Assembly: GCA_003427395.1 (NCBI GenBank)
Contig: BFEA01000241.1
Location: forward strand, 421,978-445,059
Length of the DNA stretch: 23,082 nucleotides
Direction: 5' to 3'
DNA from: Chara braunii
Taxonomy: Eukaryota > Streptophyta > Charophyceae > Charales > Characeae
The notes beneath the pieces are model-generated. The model did not search any database and was not told where the DNA came from. It worked only from the letters and a program-made list of their open reading frames with translations. A program made the position numbers and the translations under genes. Positions 16,622 through 23,082 of this stretch are shown here, one piece after another (within the stretch, counting starts at the first letter, position 1; every line of letters begins with the position of its first letter).

Positions 16622-16752
16622 AGTGTGTGAGTGGTAGTGCGTCAACCTAACGCCTTGCCGGCGGCATATGCACGAGGTTGCGGATTTGAACCCGCAACCT
16701 CAGACCACAATGTGCATTTCCAACCGGTGCCCTAACCACAGGGCCGTCCGCC
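16622..16752 (-). mobile_element. tRNA-like SINE head (strand ambiguous)
   Basis: On the minus strand CCCTGTGGTTAGG (near 16730-16743) acts as an A box and GGTTCAAATCC (16692-16682) as a B box, inside a strong stem GGTTGCGG/CCGCAACC. GGCGG at 16752-16748 can pair with CCGCC near 16660-16664. The plus strand also has a TGAGTGGTAGTGCG word about 45 nt before the palindromic B-box region. I prefer the minus strand because its B box is one base from consensus. Confidence 0.5.
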
Positions 16753-16939
16753 ACTCACCGAATTTCTCTTTTCTGTCCGCACGGGTCACTGACATCTTTG
16801 TAGTACGTTTCCACTAGATCAGACTCTGAGACACTGCTGTTACTCCATAGGGGTGGGGGAATATAAAAAGGGAGGTGCAGCTAGTACTGGCAATTTGTGG
16901 CGAATGGTCGGTCCTTGTGTTAGCCGGGTGCCCACTGGC

Positions 16940-17183
16940 GGCTTCAACCCTGCACCCTAAACCACTTACCTTCTTCCCCCGAATATAATGTACGGTCATT
17001 ATACATGCATTTAGACTCAAATATATGCCAAATACAGCTCATGCATTTAGACTCAAATATACCCCAAATACAGCTAGGCTTCAACCCTGCACCCTAAACC
17101 ACTTACCTTCTTCCCCCCGAATACAACGTACGTCGTACGGTCATTATACATGCGTTTAGACTCAAATATACCCCAAATACAGC
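16940..17183. repeat. Two tandem units, period about 137 bp
   Basis: GGCTTCAACCCTGCACCCTA followed by AACCACTTACCTTCTTCCCC starts at 16940 and 17077. GGTCATTATACATGC, TTTAGACTCAAATATA and CCAAATACAGCT follow in each. The first unit also has its ATGCATTTAGACTC segment doubled. Confidence 0.75.
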
Positions 17184-17220
17184 TATAATGACCATACGTT
17201 GTATTCGGCGGAAAAAAGGT
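17105..17220. repeat. Imperfect fold-back, arms about 40 bp
   Basis: ACCTTCTTCC..GAATACAACGTACG and GGTCATTA on the left (17105-17146) return inverted at 17185-17220 as TAATGACCATACGTTGTATT, CGGCG, AAAAAAGGT. The right end of the tandem repeat is therefore an inverted partial unit. Confidence 0.7.
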
Positions 17221-17402
17221 AGGGTAAGGGGCAAACTTGCAATGGCCTCCCTCCTTTCAGAGAGTTACCCTTCCTTCATCAAGAGAGGTAGATAGCTATG
17301 CTTGCAGGTGTCCCCTGTATTATATGAATCAGTGTCATTGACTGAGTGAGTGAGAGACGAGGGACCACTGACTCACTGAGCAATAAAAACTTAAAAACTG
17401 AA

Positions 17403-17590
17403 GGGAAAATTGCAGAAATGCCCGGTTCCGAGAACGGCGACTCGGAGAAGTATTATCGCTGCATACAACAACCCGGGCCAAAAAAAAAAAAAAAAAAAAA
17501 AAAAAGGTATTTAAGCTGCAGTGGGGCAAATTGCAGAAATACCGGTTCCATGATGATACTTTCCGGAAAGGGTATTTCTGCAATTTTCCC
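17403..17590. repeat. Fold-back with AAATTGCAGAAAT arms and internal A-tract
   Basis: GGGAAAATTGCAGAAATGCC (17403) and GGGCAAATTGCAGAAATACC (17524) are direct copies; GGTATTTCTGCAATTTTCCC (17571-17590) is their inverse. A 26-base A-tract at 17480-17505 lies between them. Likely a small MITE with a retroposon tail nearby. Not coding. Confidence 0.65.
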
Positions 17591-17865
17591 AAAAGTGAAA
17601 GAGACTTTGGCTGCCTACTCGTACCAGGCTCTTCCCCTCTCTGATTCTGCCCTCAGAATCATAAGCAGAATATTGGGAAATCAAAACTGATAGCGGCCGT
17701 AGCCGGGATATTTTTTTTCCCCTTCTTTTTTTTCCTGGCACATTGAATTTCATCTTTGAATTCCAAAGTTGACTGAAGGTTTCTTGTGCACTTGGCCCAA
17801 AGAATATATATATATATTTTCAGCCTTCGCCACCAATGGGTCAATCGTTTTTCTGCGCACTTGGG
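17591..17865. other. Spacer without recognised gene
   Basis: It contains a T-tract near 17709-17718 and a short (AT)n at 17805-17817. No gene seen. Confidence 0.35.
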
Positions 17866-18050
17866 CCTGGTGCAAGTCCTCTATGGCAGTGGGCCAGTGG
17901 TGGTTAGAGAATCACCACTGGTGCAAGTACTCTATCCCTGGTGCAAGTCCTTTATCCCTGGTGCAAGTCCTTTATCGCTGAAGGTTTCTTGTGGACTTGG
18001 CCCTGGTGCAAGTCCTCTATCCCAGTGGTGGTTAGAGTCTTAGAGAACCA
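17866..18050. repeat. Short tandem repeats of GGTGCAAGTCCTYTATC
   Basis: CTGGTGCAAGTCCTTTATCC and variants occur near 17869, 17921, 17940, 17960 and 18004. CAGTGGTGGTTAGAG occurs twice and TGAAGGTTTCTTGTG twice (17774, 17978). This is a local duplication mosaic, not coding. Confidence 0.7.
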
Positions 18051-18079
18051 CCAGAATTGAGGATTTGGCTGACGGGCTG

Positions 18080-18150
18080 CTCCATCCATTGGTGGGGAGA
18101 GGGACCTGCTGGAATCCGGGTCCAGCGTCCTTTACATACATCGTGTAATG
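18080..18150 (-). repeat. Fragment of the A-tailed retroposon family (antisense)
   Basis: CATTGGTGGGGAGAGGGACC, TGCTGGAATCCGGGTCCAGC and CATACATCGTGTAATG correspond to the inverse of the 10120-10205 part and to 9040-9090. No tail is present. Confidence 0.6.
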
Positions 18151-18227
18151 CAGAGAACTCCTTTCATCGTGGGTTGCAGCCTGTTCAGTAGTTTATCCTC
18201 AAATCAAACCGACAAGAAATGAACACC

Positions 18228-18277
18228 CTTTTATTATTATTATTATTACTATTATTATTATTATTATTATTATTACT
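18228..18277. repeat. (ATT)n microsatellite
   Basis: About 16 TTA/ATT units with single-base interruptions at 18249 and 18275. Confidence 0.93.
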
Positions 18278-18405
18278 AAAAACCGGGCCCAGTGCCCAAG
18301 GCTGATATTACCAATAAGAAGACTGAGGCCGGGGTCCTCACAGTCTACCCGGAGAGACGGAACCGAACAAGCTGAGAGCCGGATTCAGCACCCTTTTATT
18401 ATAAT

Positions 18406-18648
18406 TTAAGAAGAATTCGAAATGAAACCACCTTCGCAGACTCCACTGGGCCCTTTACAACGTACAAGAGAAGAGAGGAGGTATACTTTATCTCTCTTTA
18501 CAAGAAAGACAATATAATCTTTTAATGTGACAGTCACTGAGTAGCAATCCTTGACCAAACGATGCAGCGCAGGAACATGTCCTCTCCAACCCTCCATGAT
18601 TAATGGTAACATTCCATCAGGATTTTCTGGGTCCCATTGATACTTCAA
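18406..18648 (-). other. Short open frame, unrecognised
   Basis: An 80-codon minus frame starts MKYQWDPENPDGMLPLIMEG and is followed by a TAATAAAAGG word that could be a polyadenylation signal. The composition is balanced and more protein-like than other chance frames here, but I recognise no family and find no upstream extension. It may be a relic of an element ORF. Confidence 0.2.
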
Positions 18649-19127
18649 CAGGATTTTGCATCCTCTTACTCCATTGTAGAATCATGATATTTTTCAGTGA
18701 ATATTCACTATTCTTTCACGACTTGACATCGCCAGTGGAAGTACTCTGGCTGAGGGCCTCGCCTCACCACTTTCGAATCCTGAAGAATTTCCAGGAGTGC
18801 TCTCGGAGACTCGGAGAGAAAATCCCGTTTTAAAAGTGCCCTTCGCCACACTGCAGTGACTGCAGTCCCGAACGAGGTGCACTCAGAATCGGGAAGTATA
18901 TATTATAGCAATCACACTAAAGAGTATAAATGAAAGGAGTGAAATAAAGAGTACCTTCTGGAAACATTGGCATTGAAAATCTTAAAAAAACGAAAATGAC
19001 TGTTGCCCCTTGCAGCTTGCTGCCAAGTCCAGTGGGATGTAGTCTGACGCAAGCTTCCTGGAACTGGGAGGTAGGGCAGGAGATCTCCTGGGAAATGACA
19101 GTGGCTGCTTTTGCTGCCAAGGGAAAA
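18649..19127. other. Spacer without recognised gene
   Basis: Several frames of 60-115 codons overlap on both strands with no domain evidence. No clear repeat was found by eye. Confidence 0.35.
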
Positions 19128-19385
19128 GTTAGAGGGCCCCCTCCGGGACAAAACCTTTGTATTCATTTCCCCCCAAACGGGGCAAAAAGTGCCGCAGGCC
19201 CCAAAGTGACTTTTGGTGTCATTTCTGCACGGTGACCCTGGAAAACACTTTCCTGCCATTTTTGCACAGCAGGCGTTCCTGGCCCAGCCAGGGTGTCAGG
19301 GTCCAAAAGGACACGAAATGTCATTTTGGGGCTTGTGACACCGTTTGCCCCATTTGGGGGAAAATGAATACGAAGGTCTCGTCGN

Positions 19386-19405
19386 GGGGGGGGGGGGGGG
19401 GGGGG
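19386..19405. repeat. Poly(G) tract
   Basis: Twenty Gs after an N at 19385; the length is unreliable in short reads. Confidence 0.9.
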
Positions 19406-19549
19406 TTATAACTTTTCCCAACATGAAGAAAGAAAGGTTTCCTGGCCCAGCCAGGGTGTCAGGGTGCAAAAAGGACACAAAATGTCATTTTGGGGCTTGT
19501 GACACCTTTTGCCCCGTTTGGGGGGAAATGAATACAAAGGTTTCTTTTT

Positions 19550-19568
19550 GGGGGGGGGGGGGGGGGGG
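19550..19568. repeat. Poly(G) tract
   Basis: Nineteen Gs at the equivalent position of the next repeat copy. The tract is inherited with the unit. Confidence 0.9.
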
Positions 19569-20070
19569 AGGGAAGGAGTTATAACTTTTCCCAACTTGAA
19601 GAAAGAAAGGTTAAAAATGGGTGTAAACCATCAGCCTCATCAGGGCAATCATTTGAGTCCAGGTACACTTCCGGAACTTGCTACATGGTTTGGGAAACCT
19701 TGAAAGGAAAAAAAAAAAAAGAAGGTTTGCAAAAGCATTACTGAGGCCATAGTCAAACTATGGAGAAGTTATACCCCCCCCCTCTCCCCCCCCACCCCCA
19801 TGAAACCTTTGCACGATATTTGCACCCCCCAAACGGGGCAAAGACTGCGAGAGGCCCTTAACCAACTTCTCAAGTCCGTTTGACACCCCGGCTGGGCAGG
19901 TAACGTTCACTGTGCAAAAGTGGCAGGAAAGTGTTTTACGGGCCCAAGAAAGGTGTAAATTTGAGAGAAAAAGTTGTTTTGGGACCTCTCAGACTTTTTC
20001 CCTCGTTTGGGGCAAACTCGTACTACAAAGGTTTCGTCGCGGGGGGATTTATAACTTCTCACGTCGAACT

Positions 20071-20737
20071 ACTACGGTCGTGCAATTTTCAGAGTAATAC
20101 AGCAATAATGACCTGGCATTCTATTCGGGTGAGGAATATAGGCCTTTCTTGGATGTATCTGTGCGCAATTACGGCCAGATACAATCCAAGAAGTCCATTT
20201 TCAGACTGCAATGAAGTCCAGAAATCAGTTGATAAAATCCTAGTGTAAGCATTTCCTAACAGTCCAAGGTATAGATTGAGGCGTGTCTTTCCTGACTTTT
20301 TTGTGTCTTTTTTCTACAAAATCACCAACAGCAGTACACCATATCAGATATCAAATAGGAATATGATCTTGGAAAGATGAGAAAAACAGACCTTAACTAC
20401 TTCTTCAGAGTCTTCACAACCAAAAAACACAGGAGAAATAGTATAAGCCCCCCAGTGGCCACAGCTTTGTATTTGTTTGCCCCCCATAAACACAGACTGT
20501 GTGGTCTGCTCGTCAAGCACCAGTACATTAATTTTCCCTGCGTAACAAACAAGTGCCAGCCAAAACGAGGCCCTCGCCGGTTCCTTTTTTTCTTTTCTTT
20601 TTGAGAACGTCATTTGCGCGAGAGTTCCTGCCAGCGGACTCGGAGTTGGTAGGAGCAATTCCTTTTTGTTTAGCCATGCAGATGATGCATGGCATTTTTC
20701 ACGCTCGTCTTCCATAGCTGGGCGAGGTACTGGTGGC
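20071..20737. other. Spacer without recognised gene
   Basis: A 123-codon minus frame (20344-20715) is present but has no recognisable domain. A T-run lies near 20585-20600. No repeat family was recognised. Confidence 0.35.
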
Positions 20738-21290
20738 GGAAACCACCCAGTTCACACGAACCTAAGTAGTGCTCTTACGGGGGCTCAGTCCCACCTGTGA
20801 CCTGCGCCTTTCCGTTGTAGGACACTACAATGAAGTGGCGACTGGCGGGCGTCTACGGACCATCTACTGTGTCAATCCATGGTCCTAAGGCGCCCGCCAT
20901 TCTCTTCGTGGTAGCCTCCTACAACGAAAATGTGCAGGTGGGACCGACGGTGAACATGGGGAATGTGGTAAGAAGCTAAGAGCATTTGCATTCCGGCCTG
21001 GGACGACAGCAAGAGCGGAGCGGCAGGCCACTTTGAAAAGGCGCATTTTTTTCTTTTCTCTTTTCAAATAAAGAAAAAAAAGAACAAAAAAGGTGCATTT
21101 TCATGATAGGAAGTTAGGAACCCTTCGAAGGTACCTTTGTGAAGTTAGGCCTGACCTGTTCACATGAGCCTAAGTATACACGGTACTAAAATAGGCAGGC
21201 CACTTTGCAAAGGTGCAGTTGCAGGTTCGCAGGCCTTGGACGGTAACTTCAGCAATTTAGGCTCGTGTCGTGTGAACTGGTGGTTTGAAC
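20738..21290. mobile_element. Non-autonomous TIR element (about 550 bp)
   Basis: The left end GGAAACCACCCAGTTCACAC, GAACCTAAGTA (20738-20768) returns inverted on the right at about 21257-21290 (TTAGGCTCGTGTCGTGTGAA, CTGGTGGTTTGAAC). A third copy of the inner word, GTTCACATGAGCCTAAGTA, lies at about 21158-21176. No transposase is encoded, so it would need one supplied in trans. Target-site duplications are not obvious by eye. Superfamily not assigned. Confidence 0.6.
20788..20945. repeat. Internal fold-back, arms about 70 bp
   Basis: GTCCCACCTG, CGTTGTAGGA, TGGCGGGCG and GGACCAT on the left (20788-20863) return inverted at 20879-20945 (ATGGTCC, CGCCCGCCA, TCCTACAACG, CAGGTGGGAC). The loop is about 15 nt. 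It lies inside the TIR element. Confidence 0.7.
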
Positions 21291-21717
21291 TTTAAATAAA
21301 ACTTTGACTTCAGTTTTGCGCCCCGGTCGCCACCAGTAGCAGTAATAGATGACATTGAATGACCATCAAACGAAGTCAGGGATGACTGTGATAACACTCG
21401 ATACGAGGGTAGAAAGCAAACTTCAAACTTCTCCATAAAGCCGATTCCTTCTACCCTCTGGGAGAGAGTGGTTAAGATTTAACCATGGTATGAGACCGTA
21501 TGACGAGTTGGTTTGTCATTACAACCCCCCATTTATGGGATGGCCAGCAGCCGATAAAGTAGTATATTTCCCCCATGGCAAAGCAATTCTACCAGTTTGG
21601 AGTCTTTGGGCCCAAGCGCCGCAAGCGGGCAACCTGTGTAAACCACCATTTAAAAAAGCATGCAGTGTTTTCCTGTATACAAACCTGTAAAAGATTTTCC
21701 TATATATATACAGGGTA
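21291..21717. other. Spacer without recognised gene
   Basis: Mixed sequence with a GGTTAAGATTTAACC palindrome near 21470-21484. No gene seen. Confidence 0.35.
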
Positions 21718-21965
21718 ACTGGCGTTCGGGACCGGCCGAACGCCCGAACGCGAATGGCCGAATGTACGGGACCCCTTGGGGATGCCTTCGGCCGTTCACG
21801 CCGAACACAGAGAGGAAAAACAAAAAACAAAAACAAAAAACAAAAACAAAAGCAATTCAAAAACATCTGAAAAAAACATATGTTATGAAGACAATTAAAA
21901 TAAACAACATTGGCCAGAGCATTACATCCAAATTCCTTACCAAATTTGAAATCAAATTAAAATAC
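21718..21965. repeat. Hairpin cassette B (TTCGG words) with A/T-rich tail
   Basis: GGCGTTCGGGACCGGCCGAA, CGCCCGAACGCG, GGCCGAATG, GGGACCCCTTGGGGATGCC and CGGCCGTTCACGCCGAAC form nested inverted words. The A-rich stretch and CTGAAAAAAACATATGTTATG-type tail that follow match cassette A (1100-1235), establishing a family in the same order and orientation. Confidence 0.6.
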
Positions 21966-22014
21966 GAAAAATAAAACTAATAATAAAAATAAGAAAAAAT
22001 GAAAAAAAAAAAAA

Positions 22015-22400
22015 GATTAGTGAGTGAGAGAGCACGTTTTCGACACCGCCATCTTTGGCGATTTTTCATTTGTTTTTGGCATAGCCAAATGCCCTGAAAA
22101 TATACAGATGTGTACTTCACATAATACAAACTCATCAAAAAAGTTTCAAAAAACAATAAAATTGTTTAGGCCCCGAAATAAAGTGAAAACAAAAAGTAAA
22201 ATGTGAAGAAAAGAAAAGTTGTGAGTGGGCGAGCAAGTTTTGAGACCGCCATCTGGCGATTTTTAATTTTTGTTTGGCTTAGCAAAATGACTTCAAAATT
22301 CATAGGCATGTACCTCACACCAAGGAGAGCTTACAAAAAACAAATCAGAAAAAAAACACTTATTTCTAGGCCCCCAAATAGGTTTTGGCGGGGGCTGAAT
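22015..22400. repeat. Diverged tandem pair, about 190 bp per unit
   Basis: GTGAGTGRGMGAGCAMGTTTT begins at 22020 and 22220. ACCGCCATCT, GGCGATTTTT, TTGGCWTAGC, AAATG, TGTACYTCACA and a final TAGGCCCC(C)AAAT follow in each. Not coding. Confidence 0.75.
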
Positions 22401-22495
22401 GCCTTCGGGTTCGGTCCCCAAACGGGACCCGAACACCCCTACGTACGGAGGTCGGCCCGGGGACCTCCATATGTACGGGCTGGTGACTCTGTAAG
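22378..22495. repeat. Hairpin cassette D (TTCGG and TACGG words)
   Basis: GGGTTCGGTCCC with GGGACCCGAAC, and CTACGTACGGAGGTC with GACCTCCATATGTACGGG, form two adjacent hairpins. The cassette lies next to hammerhead copy 2. Confidence 0.6.
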
Positions 22496-22496
22496 T

Positions 22497-22589
22497 GTAT
22501 ATATATATCGTCATATATCATCATCAAACAGAGTGGCCTGGTAAACTGTGGGCAGAGAGGGAGAAGAGGACAACAAACGAGGGGCTGTG
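22497..22589 (-). repeat. Conserved sequence following hammerhead copy 2
   Basis: The minus strand from 22589 down to 22525 matches 13796-13860 at 58 of 65 positions by eye. TGACGATATATATAT occurs in both copies, 14 nt further on here. It ends close to cassette D. Confidence 0.8.
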
Positions 22590-22636
22590 ATAAACTTTTT
22601 CGCCGACTCATCAGGAGGCTGAACCCTCAACAGTCT
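22590..22636 (-). ncRNA. Hammerhead ribozyme-like sequence, copy 2 (damaged)
   Basis: Minus-strand reading from 22636: AGACTGTT, a 4-bp hairpin GAGG/CCTC (22628-22625 with 22618-22615, loop GTTCAG), CTGATGA (from 22614), GTCGG, then CGAAAAAGTTTATC. The bases GACTGT followed by T supply a stem III 5' strand and a GTT cleavage triplet. They would pair with ACAGTT of copy 1, and pair with AAAGTT here except at one C-to-A change. The far half of stem II (about 11 nt) is deleted, so activity is not expected. Confidence 0.6.
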
Positions 22637-22640
22637 GCAG

Positions 22641-22890
22641 AATCCCCATTATCCCCTGACTGATTACACTGTAAGTGATAATCCACCTGAACCTGGTTGC
22701 CTACCAAAATTTTGGAGGCCCAGCAACGTAGATAAATTGAATCGGCGGCCAGCGGCTTCCAAAAAGGGCCCGTGGCCGATAGCTGGATGCACTGCCCGGC
22801 AGCGGATACCTTGAGGTGGGCACCAGCCACTGCCCTGAAGGTACCTGTGACGAAAATCAAAGCAGACTATCACTCACCCACACCAGATGG

Positions 22891-22894
<4 letters not shown>
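22641..22894. other. Spacer without recognised gene
   Basis: Mixed sequence with GGTACCTGTGACGAAAATCA-like unique words. Overlapping frames on both strands have no domain evidence. Confidence 0.35.
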
Positions 22895-22930
<36 letters not shown>

Positions 22931-22949
22931 ATATATATATATATATATA
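22895..22949. repeat. (CT)n and (AT)n microsatellite
   Basis: CT units at 22895-22926 are followed after TGTGC by AT units at 22931-22949, which abut the adapter junction. Confidence 0.95.
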
Positions 22950-22987
22950 CTGTCTCTTATACACATCTAGATGTGTATAAGAGACAG
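22950..22987. other. Nextera mate-pair junction adapter (assembly artefact)
   Basis: CTGTCTCTTATACACATCT (22950-22968) is the 19-bp Tn5 mosaic end, followed immediately by its exact reverse complement (22969-22987). This back-to-back pair is the circularisation junction of Illumina Nextera mate-pair libraries. A frame across it reads SYTHLDVYKRQ, a peptide typical of this contamination. DNA on either side comes from the two ends of a larger fragment, so adjacency is artificial. Confidence 0.98.
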
Positions 22988-23082
22988 CCAATAGACGGAG
23001 CAACCAGGAAGCCAGCTAGGAGGGGGTGCTCTTATCACCTCTCCAGCTGAGCAACTAGCTTGGGGAAAAAAAATAAAAAAAA
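22988..23082 (+). mobile_element. A-tailed retroposon, 3' part (misjoined)
   Basis: CCAATAGACGGAGCAACCAG through AGCTGAGCAACTAGCTTGGG and an A-rich tail match 10197-10292 almost exactly. Its 5' part is missing because the adapter junction cuts it. It belongs elsewhere in the genome or in another orientation. Confidence 0.8.

Larger units (their letters stand above)
19128..20070. mobile_element. Cluster of direct and inverted copies of a G-tract repeat
   Basis: The unit reads TTTTGGGGCTTGTGACACC, TTTTGCCCCGTTTGGGG, GGAAATGAATACAAAGGTTT, a G-run, then TTATAACTTTTCCCAACTTG and AAGAAAGAAAGGTT. Plus-strand copies are near 19320-19440, 19490-19615 and 19970-20070. Inverted copies are near 19135-19215 and 19755-19870, the latter starting GTTATACCCCCCC. 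CCTGGCCCAGCCAGGGTGTC precedes two plus copies. The inverted arrangement is that of fold-back elements or a TIR element with nested copies. None of the frames is credible. Confidence 0.7.

Noticed and set aside
19636-19643. CTGATGAG on the minus strand as a third hammerhead
   Set aside because: No stem II closing to GAAA follows and no stem I hairpin precedes it.
22772-23050. 92-codon frame containing SYTHLDVYKRQ
   Set aside because: It reads through the (CT)n, (AT)n and the Nextera junction; the peptide is adapter translation.

Overview
This window looks like intergenic DNA from a large, repeat-rich eukaryotic genome. I see no intact host gene. Every coding signal I recognise is a decayed retroelement, and most of the window is dispersed repeats, fold-back elements, SINE-like retroposons and microsatellites. 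The best hint to the lineage is a U6 snRNA fragment on the minus strand near 15186-15245. Its 5' end resembles the land-plant/green form (a short CUUCGGGGACAUC-type start) rather than the animal form. Together with Ty3/gypsy and plant-type LINE remains this suggests a streptophyte, possibly a charophyte alga or early-diverging land plant; the exact organism is a guess. The sequence is a draft short-read assembly: it holds a 530-base N gap (5058-5587), scattered Ns, and an untrimmed Nextera mate-pair junction at 22950-22987, so the last 95 bases need not be adjacent to the rest in the genome.

Layout. 1-795: decayed Ty3/gypsy reverse transcriptase (minus). 990-1235: a CG-rich hairpin cassette with an A/T-rich tail. 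1377-2945: an array carrying about 13 versions of the palindrome TTCGGATGCATCCGAA. 3069-4487: a broken protein-coding relic of unknown family (plus). 4976-6056: hairpin cassettes around the gap, (GA)n and (ATCA)n. 6076-7420: decayed LINE reverse transcriptase (minus). 7596-7931: (AGGC)n. 7951-12180: a cluster of elements built on a CCGATAATATTATCGG-like palindrome, several with GGCGGGAAA boxes, interspersed with SINE heads and A-tailed retroposons. 13104-13632: a long perfect palindrome, a 155-bp tandem repeat and (GT)n. 13735-13875: a hammerhead-ribozyme-like sequence (plus). 14850-15735: SINEs and a U6 pseudogene. 16622-18150: a further tRNA-like repeat and fold-back repeats. 19128-20070: direct and inverted copies of a G-tract repeat. 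20738-21290: a terminal-inverted-repeat element with an internal fold-back. 21718-22495: more hairpin cassettes and a 190-bp duplication. 22497-22636: a second, damaged hammerhead copy (minus). 22895-23082: microsatellite, adapter junction and an A-tailed retroposon.

The strongest candidate for something undescribed is the hammerhead family. Copy 1 (13735-13796) has the whole catalytic core, a 10-bp stem I hairpin and a 5-bp stem II, but lacks the 5' strand of stem III. Copy 2 (22636-22590, minus) keeps a cleavage-site-like NUH and the stem III 5' strand but has lost half of stem II. Both are followed by the same 65-nt sequence (58 of 65 identical by eye). Together they imply an ancestral type III hammerhead carried by a dispersed element. 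A second candidate is the CCGATAATATTATCGG fold-back family, which appears to have spread E2F-like TTTCCCGCC words locally.
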